Source: Propionibacteriales bacterium (GTDB taxonomy: Bacteria; Actinomycetota; Actinomycetes; Propionibacteriales; Nocardioidaceae). From it: a stretch of 64,000 bases of DNA. The stretch spans positions 124,001 through 188,000 of the forward strand of contig JAPLCA010000008.1 of the NCBI GenBank assembly GCA_026392465.1. Reading direction: 5' to 3'. The position numbers and the translations under genes are program-made. Shown in pieces: positions 16,298 to 24,848 of the stretch. Every line of letters begins with the position of its first letter. Positions within the stretch are counted from its first letter, which is position 1. The notes beneath the pieces were generated by a model, which saw nothing but the letters and a program-made list of their open reading frames with translations, did not search any database and was not told where the DNA came from.

Positions 16298-16416
16298 CCG
16301 CTCACTCTGGCACACGCCGTGGCGCCGGTCGGGTCGGCCACGCGCGACGGCTTGACCGCGAGCTGTCGGAGGAGGACGTTGGGTCCCGCTAGTTGAACCT
16401 TCATCAAGGAGCTCCC

Positions 16417-16827
16417 ATGGACGAGGTCCTCCTCATCTCCCGCATCCTCTTCGCCTACCTCGTCATCGGCTCGGGCATCGGCCACCTGACGGCGACCGGC
16501 GCGATGGCCGGCTACGCCGAGTCGCGCGGTCTGTCCAACGCCAAGGTGCTCGTGCAGGTCAGCGGCGTGGCCCTGCTCGCCGGCGGCGTCTCGGTGCTGC
16601 TCGGCATCTGGGGCGACATCGGCGCCCTCGGCCTCGCGATCCTGCTGCTCGTGACGGCCGTGCTCATGCACGCGTTCTGGAAGGAGAGCGACCCCCAGGC
16701 CAAGCAGATGGAGATGGTCGCCTTCAACAAGAACGTCGCCCTGGCCGGCGGTGCGCTGGCGCTGTTCGTGATCCTGTCGAACGACTTCGCGCCCTACACG
16801 CTCACCGGCGCGCTCATCACCTGGTGA
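16417..16827 (+). CDS. DoxX-family membrane protein
   Basis: 136 aa, four hydrophobic helices (ISRILFAYLVIGSGIGHL, VSGVALLAGGVSVLLGI, LGLAILLLVTAVLMHAFW, ALAGGALALFVIL). The short length and pattern fit DoxX/DoxX-like proteins, which are linked to redox or thiol stress in actinobacteria. ATG 16417 follows AAGGA by 6 nt; the track start at 16393 is a TTG without a site. Its 3' end overlaps the convergent LysR gene by 11 bp. Confidence 0.75.
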   Translation: MDEVLLISRILFAYLVIGSGIGHLTATGAMAGYAESRGLSNAKVLVQVSGVALLAGGVSVLLGIWGDIGALGLAILLLVTAVLMHAFWKESDPQAKQMEMVAFNKNVALAGGALALFVILSNDFAPYTLTGALITW

Positions 16828-17737
16828 CGACGCGGGGCTGACGGGCCACGCTGGGGGCCTCGACGAGACGCTCCAGCACGAGGGCGAGCGGCGGCCACGT
16901 CGCTCGCCCTCGGCGCGTCCACAGGAGTGCGCGCATCGTGACGCCGGGGTCGTGGAACGGGACCACGGTCACGCCGTCGCGCGGACGACGCCAGAGCGGC
17001 AGCATCCCGACGCCGAGGCCGGCCACCACCAGGTCCTCGACGAGGTCGAGGCTGTCGGAGAGGTGCTCGACCCGCGGCTCGAAGCCTGCCATCGACGCCA
17101 CGACCCGCAGCACCTCCTCGTCGGCGGTGTTGCGCGAGTTGCCGATCCAGGCGCCGGCGGCGTGGCGACGCAGCAGGTCGGGCGCGGCGAGGTCGGTGGT
17201 CGGTGCCTCGGCCGTCGGCACGCCCAGCCCCCAGGGCGACCGCCACAGGGGCACTGACTCGACCGCGCGGTCGAGCGTGACGGGTGCGAGGTCGTAGTCG
17301 TAGGCGAGCGCGAGGTCGATCCGGTCCGCGAGGAGCGCCTCGCGGGCCTCGCCCGGCTCCAGCTCGTGCACCACGACGTGCACGGCGGGATGCGTGACGG
17401 CAAGCTCGGCCACCGCCGGCAGCAGGGTGGTGCGGATCGCCGTCGCGAAGCCGGCGACGCGCACCGTGCCCGCCGGCTCGGCGTCGGGGTCGAGGTCGGC
17501 GCGAGCGGCCTCGACGGCGGCGAGGATCGCGACGGCGTGGTCGGCCAGCCGACGTCCCGCGGGGGTGAGCCGCACCCCTCGGCCGTCCGGCTCGACGAGC
17601 GGCGTCCCCACCTCGCGGGACAGGGCGGCCACCTGCTGCGACACGGTGGAGGTGCTCGTCATCAGGACGTCGGCCACGGCCCGCATGGACCCGTGCCGGG
17701 ACAGCTCGAGCAGCACGGCGAGACGGTCGGTGTTCAC
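16817..17737 (-). CDS. LysR family transcriptional regulator
   Basis: 306 aa. N-terminal helix-turn-helix [45 protein letters not shown] followed by a LysR substrate-binding domain. It is transcribed divergently from the EamA exporter with a 68-bp spacer, the usual layout for a LysR regulator controlling a neighbouring exporter. The last codons overlap the convergent doxX gene. Confidence 0.9.
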   Translation of the reverse strand: MNTDRLAVLLELSRHGSMRAVADVLMTSTSTVSQQVAALSREVGTPLVEPDGRGVRLTPAGRRLADHAVAILAAVEAARADLDPDAEPAGTVRVAGFATAIRTTLLPAVAELAVTHPAVHVVVHELEPGEAREALLADRIDLALAYDYDLAPVTLDRAVESVPLWRSPWGLGVPTAEAPTTDLAAPDLLRRHAAGAWIGNSRNTADEEVLRVVASMAGFEPRVEHLSDSLDLVEDLVVAGLGVGMLPLWRRPRDGVTVVPFHDPGVTMRALLWTRRGRATWPPLALVLERLVEAPSVARQPRVVTR

Positions 17738-17805
17738 CCGGCCATCGTCCCTGTTCTGCGGATGGTTCGTCTAGCATCGTCACGTGGACGTGGACGGACC
17801 GCCTC

Positions 17806-18696
17806 GTGTCTCCTGGTGCGGTGCAGCTCTCCTCCCCCTCCTCCACCCCCGACGTCGCCTCGCGCGGGGCGCTCATGGCGCTGGCGGCGATGACGTCGGT
17901 GCAGCTGGGCCTCGCCGTGTCCGTAGGCCTCTTCGACCGCATCGGGTCGGAGGGTGCGGCCTGGCTGCGACTGGCCTGGGCGGGCGTCATCCTCGCGCTC
18001 CTCGTGCGTCCCTGGCGTCGAGGCCTGAGCCCGGCCACGGTGCGGGCCTGCGTGGCGCTCGGCGTCGTCACCGCCGGCGTCACGATGCTGTTCATGGCGG
18101 CCGTCGCCCGACTGCCTCTCGGCACGGCGAGCGCGCTGGAGTTCCTGGGTCCGCTGTCCGTCGCGGTGCTGCGCGGGCGACGCGGCACGTGGGCGTGGCC
18201 CGCGTTGGCCGCTGCGGGCGTGCTGCTGCTGACGCAGCCGTGGAGCGGGGAGGTCGACGGTCGCGGCGTCCTCTACGCCCTCGGGGCGGGCTGCTGCTGG
18301 GCCGGCTACATCGTCCTCACGCAGCGCGTGGGTGACGCCGCCGACGGCATCGTGGGGCTGGGCGTCTCGATGCCGGTCGCCGGGCTGGTCGCCACGCTCG
18401 TGGCAGGACCGTCGACGATCGGCCACCTCGACGTCGAGCTGCTGGTCGTCGGCGTGGGCCTGGCGCTGCTGGTGCCCGTGGTCCCGTTCGCCCTGGAGAT
18501 GCTGGCGCTGAGGAGGCTCACGACGGCCGCCTTCGGGACGCTGATGTGCCTGGAGCCGGCGATCGCGCTGCTCGTCGGGCTCGTCGTCCTCGACCAGGTG
18601 CCGGACGTCGGAGCGGTGCTGGGCCTGGCCTGCGTGGTCGCGGCGGGCGTGGGCGCGACCCGGTCCGGTGGTCGGGCGCCCGCCCCCTCGGCCTGA
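17806..18696 (+). CDS. EamA/DMT family exporter (RhtA-like)
   Basis: 296 aa with about ten TM segments in two EamA halves; [24 protein letters not shown] is characteristic of the RhtA-type (threonine/homoserine exporter) subgroup. It probably effluxes an amino acid or other small metabolite. The track GTG 17806 or the GTG at 17818 could be the start; neither has a strong Shine-Dalgarno. The divergent LysR gene is the probable regulator. A strong hairpin follows the stop. Confidence 0.84.
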   Translation: MSPGAVQLSSPSSTPDVASRGALMALAAMTSVQLGLAVSVGLFDRIGSEGAAWLRLAWAGVILALLVRPWRRGLSPATVRACVALGVVTAGVTMLFMAAVARLPLGTASALEFLGPLSVAVLRGRRGTWAWPALAAAGVLLLTQPWSGEVDGRGVLYALGAGCCWAGYIVLTQRVGDAADGIVGLGVSMPVAGLVATLVAGPSTIGHLDVELLVVGVGLALLVPVVPFALEMLALRRLTTAAFGTLMCLEPAIALLVGLVVLDQVPDVGAVLGLACVVAAGVGATRSGGRAPAPSA

Positions 18697-18707
18697 GCCC
18701 GACGCAC

Positions 18708-18745
18708 GACGAAGCCCCCGCCCTGGACCGGGCGGGGGCTTCGTC
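18708..18745. terminator. Bidirectional rho-independent-like hairpin
   Basis: A 16-bp perfect stem (GACGAAGCCCCCGCCC with its complement) around the 6-nt loop TGGACC sits between the convergent exporter and acyl-CoA dehydrogenase genes. It can serve both strands; there is no T run, as is common in GC-rich actinobacteria. Confidence 0.85.
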
Positions 18746-18766
18746 GTGGTGCCTGGTGCCGACGGC

Positions 18767-20644
18767 TCAGAAGGCCGCCTCGTCGAGCTCCATGATGCTG
18801 GCGTCGACGTTCTCGGCCATCGCGCGCTCGGCGGTGAGGCGGGGGAGCACGGTGCGCGCGAAGAACGACGCCGCCGCGACCTTGCCCTCGTAGAACGCCT
18901 TCTCCGAGCCCGTGGCGCCCTCGTCGAGCTTGGCCAGCGCGACCTCCGCGCCGCGCAGCAGCAGCCACGAGACGACGAGGTCGCCAAGCACGTAGACCAG
19001 GCGCGTCGTGTTCAGGCCGACCTTGTAGAGGTTCTTCAGGTCGCCCTTCTCGTCGGCCGGGTTGCTGGCCATGAGGTCGGTGAACGCGGCGCCAAGGATC
19101 GCCTGGGCGTCGTCGAGGCCGGTGGCGAGCAGCTCGCGCTCGACCTTGAGGCGGCCGTTGCCGGCCTCGCTCTTCACGAACTCGCCGACCTGCTCGGCGA
19201 GGTAGCCGATGGCGCGACCCTTGTCCTTCACGATCTTGCGGAAGAAGAGGTCCTGGCCCTGGATGGCCGTGGTGCCCTCGTAGAGCGTGTCGATCTTGGC
19301 GTCACGCACGTACTGCTCGATCGGGTAGTCCTGCAGGAAGCCCGAGCCGCCGAACGTCTGCAGCGACTCCGTGCCCAGCAGCACCCACGAGCGCTCGGAG
19401 CCGTAGCCCTTGACGATCGGCAGCAGCAGGTCGTTGACCGACTCCTCCAGCGACGCGTCCTCGCCGGACTCCGCCTTCTGCATGATCGCGTCCTGCCAGG
19501 TGGTCGTGTAGAACACGAGCGAGCGCAGGCCCTCGGCGAACGCCTTCTGGGTCATGAGCGAGCGGCGGACGTCGGGGTGGTGCGTGATGGTCACGCGCGG
19601 GGCGGTCTTGTCGGCCGCCTGCGTGAGGTCGGCGCCCTGCACGCGCTCCTTGGCGTACTCGAGGGCGTTGAGGTAGCCCGACGACAGCGTCGCGATGGCC
19701 TTGGCGCCGACCATCATGCGGGCGTTCTCGATGACGCGGAACATCTGGTTGATGCCGTCGTGCACCTCGCCGAGCAGCCAGCCCTTGGCCGGCTCGCCGC
19801 CACCGGTGGACGGGTCGCCGAAGGTGACCTCGCACGTGGTGGAGACCTTGATGCCCATCTTCTTCTCGACGTTGGTGACGTAGGCGCCGTTGCGCTCGCC
19901 GGTCAGCTCGCCGGTCTCGTGGTCGAAGTGGATCTTCGGGACGAGGAAGAGCGAGAGGCCCTTCGTGCCGGGGCCGCCGACGCCCTCGACGCCCACGGGA
20001 CGCGCGAGGACGAGGTGCATGATGTTCTCGCTCATGTCGTGCTCGGCCGAGGTGATGAAGCGCTTGACGCCCTCGATGTTCCAGGAGCCGTCCTCGTTCG
20101 GGTAGGCCTTGGTGCGGCCCGCGCCGACGTCGGAGCCCGCGTCGGGCTCGGTGAGCACCATGGTGGCGCCCCACTGGCGGTCGGTCATGAACGCGGCGAT
20201 CTTCTTGTCGCGCTCGGTGCCGTTCTCGAACACGATGCGCGCGAAGGCCGGGCCGGCCGAGTACATCCAGATGGGCGGGTTCGCGCCGAGCACGAACTCG
20301 CCGATCGCCCAGATGAGCGAGGAGGGGGCCTTCTGGCCGCCGAGCTCCTCGGGGACCTGCAGCCGCCACCACTCGGCGTCCATCCAGGCCTTGTAGCTCT
20401 TGGCGAAGGCGGGGTTCATGGTGACCGTCATCGCCTTCGGGTCGTAGACGGGCGGGTTGCGGTCGGAGTCCTCGAAGGAGGGTGCGAGGTCCTCGCGGGC
20501 CAGCCGCTCGGTCTCGACGAGGATGCTCTTCGCGGTGTCGAGGTCGAGCTCCTCGAAGGCTCCCTTGCCGAGGACGTCCTGGCGTCCGAACAGCTCGAAG
20601 AGGTTGAACTCGACGTCGCGCAGGTTGCTCTTGTAGTGGCTCAT
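18767..20644 (-). CDS. Acyl-CoA dehydrogenase, long FadE5-like type
   Basis: 625 aa, longer than the usual 380-400 because of an extra C-terminal helical domain. The sequence shows an N-terminal segment [19 protein letters not shown], the flavin region [17 protein letters not shown] and a [13 protein letters not shown] stretch, typical of the FadE5 group of actinobacteria. It catalyses the first step of beta-oxidation and passes electrons to ETF; an EtfD-like protein lies at 44.9-48.0 kb. ATG 20644. The promoter region holds a paired TACC/GGTA operator at 20690-20718. Confidence 0.9.
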   Translation of the reverse strand: MSHYKSNLRDVEFNLFELFGRQDVLGKGAFEELDLDTAKSILVETERLAREDLAPSFEDSDRNPPVYDPKAMTVTMNPAFAKSYKAWMDAEWWRLQVPEELGGQKAPSSLIWAIGEFVLGANPPIWMYSAGPAFARIVFENGTERDKKIAAFMTDRQWGATMVLTEPDAGSDVGAGRTKAYPNEDGSWNIEGVKRFITSAEHDMSENIMHLVLARPVGVEGVGGPGTKGLSLFLVPKIHFDHETGELTGERNGAYVTNVEKKMGIKVSTTCEVTFGDPSTGGGEPAKGWLLGEVHDGINQMFRVIENARMMVGAKAIATLSSGYLNALEYAKERVQGADLTQAADKTAPRVTITHHPDVRRSLMTQKAFAEGLRSLVFYTTTWQDAIMQKAESGEDASLEESVNDLLLPIVKGYGSERSWVLLGTESLQTFGGSGFLQDYPIEQYVRDAKIDTLYEGTTAIQGQDLFFRKIVKDKGRAIGYLAEQVGEFVKSEAGNGRLKVERELLATGLDDAQAILGAAFTDLMASNPADEKGDLKNLYKVGLNTTRLVYVLGDLVVSWLLLRGAEVALAKLDEGATGSEKAFYEGKVAAASFFARTVLPRLTAERAMAENVDASIMELDEAAF

Positions 20645-20689
20645 GACTGCCTGTTCCTGGATCGAGGGTGCGGTGTCCGGTGCACACGT

Positions 20690-20718
20690 GTTACCGAAGA
20701 GTGCTACCGGCAGGTAAC
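20690..20718 (-). promoter_or_regulatory. Candidate operator of the acyl-CoA dehydrogenase gene
   Basis: GTTACC (20690) and GGTAAC (20713-20718) bracket the region, with TACCGGCAGGTA (20705-20716) as a tighter inner palindrome. On the minus strand GATACT at 20722-20727 resembles a -10, which would put transcription start inside the palindrome, as expected for repressor control, for example by a TetR-type lipid regulator. No such regulator is encoded nearby. Confidence 0.45.
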
Positions 20719-20804
20719 TTCAAGTATCCGCAGATGAGGGGCCTGACACAAGTCCGGGGGCACGACTCGTGCGTCACGTGGGCCGAGCGGCCTCCGCGCG
20801 CCGT

Positions 20805-21410
20805 TCAGCGGGACAGGTCGGGCACGAGGTCGACGACGCCGTGCAGGTCGTCGACGACGTGGTCGGCGCCCGCCGCGCGGAGCTCGTCGGGGGTGCACGG
20901 GCCGGTCGGCACGCCGATCCCGACGACGTCGGCCGAGCGGCACGCCTCCATGTCGTGCACGTGGTCGCCGACGTACGCGGCGACGCCGCGGGCGCGGAAC
21001 ACGTCGGCCTTGCCCTCGCGCCACACCTCGCCGACGACGTCGAGGTCGACCGCGAGGTGCTGGAGGTGCAGCGCGGCGTTGCGCCCGTTCTTGCCGGTGA
21101 CGACGAAGGCCTCGCCGCCCGCGTCGAGCACGGACTGCACGGCCTCCCGCGCCCCGGGGAGCAGCTCCACGCGCGGGATCGCCAGGTCGGGGTAGAGCGC
21201 GCGGTAGCGGTCGGCCATCGCGTCGACCTGCTCGGCGGGATACCAGTGGGAGAGCTCGACCTCGAGGGGCGGCCCGAGGCGCGAGGTGACCACGTCGGTG
21301 TCGATGAAGGTGCCGGTCTCCTGGGAGAGCGCCTGGAAGGTGGCGGCGATGCCGGGACGGGAGTCGACGAGCGTCATGTCGAGGTCGAAGCCGACGACGA
21401 GGCGGGTCAC
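20805..21410 (-). CDS. HAD-family hydrolase (phosphatase-like)
   Basis: 201 aa from GTG 21410; the track start is too far upstream. Motif I DLDMTLVDSR, a motif II/III region FVVTGKNGRNAALH, and motif IV YVGDHVHDMEACRSADV show a Cof/Gph-type haloacid dehalogenase phosphatase. Motif I has the nucleophile and acid as DLDMTL, and the cap is small. The substrate is unknown; phosphoglycolate phosphatase-like family members are common. It has no evident operon partner. Confidence 0.8.
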   Translation of the reverse strand: MTRLVVGFDLDMTLVDSRPGIAATFQALSQETGTFIDTDVVTSRLGPPLEVELSHWYPAEQVDAMADRYRALYPDLAIPRVELLPGAREAVQSVLDAGGEAFVVTGKNGRNAALHLQHLAVDLDVVGEVWREGKADVFRARGVAAYVGDHVHDMEACRSADVVGIGVPTGPCTPDELRAAGADHVVDDLHGVVDLVPDLSR

Positions 21411-21427
21411 GAGCCCGAGACTAACGA

Positions 21428-21466
21428 ACGCCGCCACCGGCGTCGGGGGAGCGTCGGTGGCGGCGT
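21428..21466 (-). terminator. 12-bp-stem hairpin between HAD gene and small membrane protein
   Basis: ACGCCGCCACCG (21428-21439) and CGGTGGCGGCGT (21455-21466) pair perfectly around a 15-nt loop. A second 9-bp hairpin (CCGTCGGTC/GACCGACGG) is at 21539-21561, 7 nt past the small ORF stop. Either could end the small-protein message. Confidence 0.55.
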
Positions 21467-21567
21467 GCGTGGGGCCCGGCGGTCGTGCCGGGCGGCAGGC
21501 GACCCGGCCGGGGCGTCGGGACCTGGCCGGGTCGGGGGCCGTCGGTCGCGAGGACCGACGGCGGGTC

Positions 21568-21681
21568 TCAGAAGCGCTGGACGGTCGGGATGCGGCCGTA
21601 CCCGTCGCGGGCGACGAGGTAGGCGGACTTGGTGACACCGACGGTGACGACGACGGCGCCGAGCACGGCGAGAGCGATCAT
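21568..21681 (-). CDS. 37-aa single-TM membrane protein (not in ORF track)
   Basis: I read MIALAVLGAVVVTVGVTKSA followed by YLVARDGYGRIPTVQRF and a stop. The first 16 residues form a membrane helix; the cytoplasmic-looking tail is basic and aromatic. ATG 21681 is preceded by GGAGG at good spacing. A TTGACA-like -35 lies on the same strand at 21741-21746. It is divergent from a LysR gene, so it may be the LysR target. The function is unknown; the strong ribosome site and hairpins after the stop argue it is real. Confidence 0.6.
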   Translation of the reverse strand: MIALAVLGAVVVTVGVTKSAYLVARDGYGRIPTVQRF

Positions 21682-21762
21682 GGGGGCCTCCTCGAAGGGG
21701 GGTGGGGACGAGCTGACGTGTCCATGGTGGCGCTGACGACTGTCAAGGACAAGCGAAGAGAA

Positions 21763-21779
21763 CTACATGTAACGTGTAG
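21763..21779. promoter_or_regulatory. Candidate LysR autoregulatory site
   Basis: CTACATGTAACGTGTAG, a perfect CTACA-N7-TGTAG palindrome, lies 9 bp before the LysR start and between the two divergent genes. The geometry resembles the T-N11-A LysR box. Confidence 0.6.
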
Positions 21780-21788
21780 CATCACTAC

Positions 21789-22703
21789 ATGGATGTCCGT
21801 CGCCTCATGGTTCTCAGGGAATTGTCGGAGCGGGGCTCGGTGGGCGCCGTCGCCGATGCGATGAGGGTCACACCCTCGGCGGTGTCGCAGCAGCTCAAGG
21901 CGCTCGAGAAGGAGGCCGGCTACCCGCTCGTCGAGCCCGCCGGGCGGGGTGTCGCGCTCACCGAGGCCGGGCGGGCGCTGGCACGGGCGGCCACCGACAT
22001 CGCCGTGGCCATCGAGCGGGCCGAGGGCGAGTGGCGGACGTTCATGGAGCAGCCGGCCGGGCGCGTCACGCTCGTGACGTTCCCGACCGGGGGCGAGATG
22101 CTGCTGCCCGGGCTGCTGACCAGGATGGCCGAGCGGCCCGACGTCGAGCTGGTGTGCACCGACACCGAGGACCCCGACGCCGTCGGCGACCTCACCGCCG
22201 ACCACGACGTCGTGCTGTCGGACTCGCCCACGACGTCGGCCGCGTGGCATGACCGCGGCCTGCAGGTGGTGCCGCTGATGAGCGAGCCGCTCGACGTGGC
22301 CCTTCCCCAGGACCACCCGCTCGCCCGCAAGGCGAACCTGTCGCCGCGCGACGTCGTGGGCGAGACCTGGATCGGCGTCCCGCCGGGCTACCCCTTCGAC
22401 CGCGTCCTCGAGCAGGTCGTGGTCGCGACCGGCCAGCCCGTGCAGGTCGCGCAGCGCTTCGCCGACAACGGCGTGGTCGAGGCGATGGTCGCGGGCGGGC
22501 ACGGCCTCGCGATCCTGCCGCGCTTCACGACGCGCGAGCACGGCAACGGCCTGGTGACCCGCCCCCTGCTCGGGGTCCGGGCTCGCCGTGAGATCTCCGC
22601 CGTCCTGCGCCCCGACCGCTTCGAGCGCCCCTCCGTCCGCCTCGTCGTCCAGGCCCTCCGTGAGGAGGCGCGCCTCGTCGCCGACGCCCACGGCGCCGCG
22701 TGA
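21789..22703 (+). CDS. LysR family transcriptional regulator
   Basis: 304 aa. The N-terminus MDVRRLMVLRELSERGSVGAVADAMRVTPSAVSQQLKALEKEAGYPLVEP is the winged helix-turn-helix; the remainder is a LysR effector domain. It may control the divergent small membrane protein and itself through the CTACA-N7-TGTAG site. Two large palindromes follow the stop codon, separating it from the convergent enoyl-CoA hydratase gene. Confidence 0.9.
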   Translation: MDVRRLMVLRELSERGSVGAVADAMRVTPSAVSQQLKALEKEAGYPLVEPAGRGVALTEAGRALARAATDIAVAIERAEGEWRTFMEQPAGRVTLVTFPTGGEMLLPGLLTRMAERPDVELVCTDTEDPDAVGDLTADHDVVLSDSPTTSAAWHDRGLQVVPLMSEPLDVALPQDHPLARKANLSPRDVVGETWIGVPPGYPFDRVLEQVVVATGQPVQVAQRFADNGVVEAMVAGGHGLAILPRFTTREHGNGLVTRPLLGVRARREISAVLRPDRFERPSVRLVVQALREEARLVADAHGAA

Positions 22704-22814
22704 GGGGAGATTCCCAGGTCGACCTGGGAATCTCCCCCACCGGGCACGGGAATCTCAGCCGAGCATGGAGAGCAAGCCGTGCGCGGATGAGATTCCCAGG
22801 CCGACCTGGGAATC
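22704..22814. terminator. Tandem GATTCCCAGG palindromes between convergent genes
   Basis: A perfect 34-bp palindrome (17-bp arms, centre GGTCGACC) starts one base after the LysR stop at 22704-22737. A second hairpin with GATTCCCAGG/CCTGGGAATC arms is at 22791-22814, and a lone GGGAATCTC half lies between them. The position supports a bidirectional terminator, but the shared sequence of the two copies also suggests a small repeat family. Confidence 0.7.
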
Positions 22815-22826
22815 CATCCCCGGTCG

Positions 22827-23579
22827 TCAGTCCTTCGCGAACCGCGCGGCGAAGCGCTCGAACTCCGGGCTCGACAGCGACTCCGCCTGGAACCGCGCCT
22901 CGACGTCGAGCGACGTGGCCGCGTCCGACGTCGCGGCGACGCGCACCGACTGCTTCAGGTGGGCCATGAGCGTGCGGTTGCGCTCGCACCAGCCGAGCGC
23001 GACGTCGCGCGCACGGCTCTGGGCGTCGTCGGCGAGCTCCTGGGCGATGCCGAGGCGCAGGGCGTCGTCGGCGCCGATGACCTCGCCCGCATACAGGGCG
23101 GCCGCCGTGTTCGCCGAGCCGATGCGCTGCGTCAGCATCCAGGTGCAGCCGCCGCCGGGGTGCAGGCCGATCTGGGTGAACGTCGGCCCGAAGCCGGCCT
23201 TCGGACCTGCGACGATCACGTCGCACGCCAGCGCGATGTTCAGACCCGCGCCCACCGCCGGCCCGTGCACGGCAGCGATCGTCGGGATCGCGAGGTCACG
23301 GATCGGCAGGAACGAGGTGTAGACCTTCATGAGGTGGTCGCGCAGCTCGTCGACGGGGCGTGACCGGTCGCCGAAGAGGTTCGTGACGTTCGCGCCGGAG
23401 CAGAACGCACGGCCCGCGCCGGTCACGAGCAGTGCGCGGGCGTGCTCGTCGGCCGCCACCGCGGCCACGGCGTCGCGCAGCTCGTCGAGCAGGGGCCAGT
23501 CGAGGGCGTTGAGCCGCTCCGGGTCGTTCAGCGTGATGGTCCGCAGCGGACCGTCGGACTGCAGCAGCACGAAGGACAT
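22827..23579 (-). CDS. Enoyl-CoA hydratase/isomerase family protein
   Basis: 250 aa crotonase fold: GAGRAFCSGANV (oxyanion hole region) and IAAVHGPAVGAGLNIALACDVIVAG. The hydratase glutamate region (GLHPGGGCTWMLTQRIG) has no Glu at the usual first position, so an isomerase or thioesterase-like specificity is possible. It probably acts in fatty-acid or CoA-ester degradation together with the acyl-CoA dehydrogenases in this window. ATG 23579. Confidence 0.85.
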   Translation of the reverse strand: MSFVLLQSDGPLRTITLNDPERLNALDWPLLDELRDAVAAVAADEHARALLVTGAGRAFCSGANVTNLFGDRSRPVDELRDHLMKVYTSFLPIRDLAIPTIAAVHGPAVGAGLNIALACDVIVAGPKAGFGPTFTQIGLHPGGGCTWMLTQRIGSANTAAALYAGEVIGADDALRLGIAQELADDAQSRARDVALGWCERNRTLMAHLKQSVRVAATSDAATSLDVEARFQAESLSSPEFERFAARFAKD

Positions 23580-23601
23580 GCGGGCACCGTAGCTGCCGGT
23601 G

Positions 23602-24291
23602 CTACAGGGCGTGCCGCACGACCTCCGCCATCGCGGCGTAGCCGCGGTCGTTGGGGTGGAAGCGGTCCTCGGCGAGGCGGCCCCGCCAGTCGCGCATGTG
23701 CGGCACGCGGAAGTCGGCCACGCGGATCGCGTTGCCGCGTGCGCGCGCGTCGACGACGCGGTTGAACGCGACCGCCGAGCGCTGGGGACCCGGCTGCGTC
23801 GCCACGACCGTGCCGCGCGGCACGGCGTCGAGCAGACGCTCCGTCGCGGCCGGCAGGCGACGGCTCCACCGCGGGCTCATGATGTCGTTGCTGCCGATCA
23901 GGAGGGTCACCAGGGCGACGTCGTGCCCGACGGCGCGCAGCCGCTCGAGGGCGGGGAGCTGGCGGTCCAGGACGTCCAGCACGCGCGCGCCGTTGAACGA
24001 CAGGTTGACCACCGCGACGTCGCGCAGGGCGGGCGGCGGGTCGGCGGCGAGCTGGCCCACCCATCCGCGGTCAGGTGCGCTCGCCCCGATGCCCTGGGTC
24101 ATCGAGTCGCCGAGGGCGATCCAGAGGGGCCGGCCCGACGCGAGGGCGCGACGGTTCGCGTCCTCCCACCAGCGCGCGTAGGGCTCGACCTGCTCCAGGA
24201 CGTGGCGGACGCCCGGCAGCACCAGCGCCAGCCTGGAGACCACCGGGCCCGGCGGTCGTCCGCTGAGGTTGGAGTACTCGAACGTCGTCAC
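23602..24291 (-). CDS. SGNH/GDSL-family hydrolase
   Basis: 229 aa from GTG 24291 (VTTFEYSNLSGRP); the ATG at 24408 would add an unlikely leader. Block I ALGDSMTQGIG has the nucleophilic Ser, block III IGSNDI and block V DRFHPNDRG carries the Asp/His pair. There is no signal peptide. These enzymes are esterases/lipases, and the substrate is not evident. It is 22 bp upstream of the enoyl-CoA hydratase gene on the same strand's opposite end, so cotranscription (hydrolase first, then hydratase) is plausible. Confidence 0.85.
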   Translation of the reverse strand: MTTFEYSNLSGRPPGPVVSRLALVLPGVRHVLEQVEPYARWWEDANRRALASGRPLWIALGDSMTQGIGASAPDRGWVGQLAADPPPALRDVAVVNLSFNGARVLDVLDRQLPALERLRAVGHDVALVTLLIGSNDIMSPRWSRRLPAATERLLDAVPRGTVVATQPGPQRSAVAFNRVVDARARGNAIRVADFRVPHMRDWRGRLAEDRFHPNDRGYAAMAEVVRHAL

Positions 24292-24392
24292 GCGCCCAGT
24301 GAACCAACCGGCTCCTTCCCACGCAGGTCGCGTGAGCGGCCTCACGGCCCCGGGAGACCTCGGAGACCAGAGGTTTTCGCGCAGGTCATGCC

Positions 24393-24437
24393 GACGAAAC
24401 ACCGCCAAAGTTTCATCGTAGGTAACAAAGTTTCGTC
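24393..24437 (+). promoter_or_regulatory. Triple GTTTC(A/G)TC motif upstream of dmm operon
   Basis: GACGAAAC (24393-24400, inverted) is followed by CAAAGTTTCATC (24406-24417) and CAAAGTTTCGTC (24426-24437). The two direct copies are exactly 20 bp apart, about two helical turns, which suits cooperative binding on one DNA face. The same core is found before the ABC importer and in the xdhC-guaD spacer. Confidence 0.55.
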
Positions 24438-24464
24438 ACAAGAATCAACGATCTGGAGGGTGCC

Positions 24465-24848
24465 ATGACCGCCGACACGCAGACCGTCACGTCCGTCCCA
24501 CCCTTCCGGGTGACCACGGACGGCCACAGCGGGCTGCCGCCGATGAACATCGGCAGCACGCTCGGCTTCATCGGCGACGTGTACGAGAACCCCGACGACA
24601 GCGTCATGTGCTCCGGCTACTTCGAGCTGCAGCACACGGACCAGCCGCTGGAGTACGTCTACGACTACGACGAGATGAAGGTCGTGCTCGAGGGCGAGCT
24701 GCACCTCGTGAACCTCGACACCGGGCAGGAGCTCGTCGCGCGCCGCCATGACGCGATCTTCTTCCCCCGGGGCTCGCGCATCGGGTTCAGCACGCCCGAC
24801 CGCGCGCTCGCCTTCTACACCGGCCACCGCGACGCGAGCCTGCTGTGA
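24465..24848 (+). CDS. Cupin-domain protein (EutQ-like) of the dimethylamine operon
   Basis: 127 aa. A small beta-barrel with DYDEMKVVLEGELHLVNLDTGQEL and AIFFPRGSRIGFS, similar to EutQ-type cupins; few of the canonical metal-binding His residues are seen. ATG 24465 is preceded by GGAGGG. It is the first gene of an operon with dmmA, a reductase and the DUF3445 oxygenase; its TGA overlaps the dmmA GTG. A sensor, chaperone or product-handling role is possible, but none is shown by the sequence. Confidence 0.75.
   Translation: MTADTQTVTSVPPFRVTTDGHSGLPPMNIGSTLGFIGDVYENPDDSVMCSGYFELQHTDQPLEYVYDYDEMKVVLEGELHLVNLDTGQELVARRHDAIFFPRGSRIGFSTPDRALAFYTGHRDASLL

Noticed and set aside
24393-24440. GlnR box upstream of the dmm operon
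   Set aside because: GTTAC and GAAAC-like elements are present on the minus strand, but spacing is 7 nt rather than the 6 expected, and the pattern is not kept at the other two loci.
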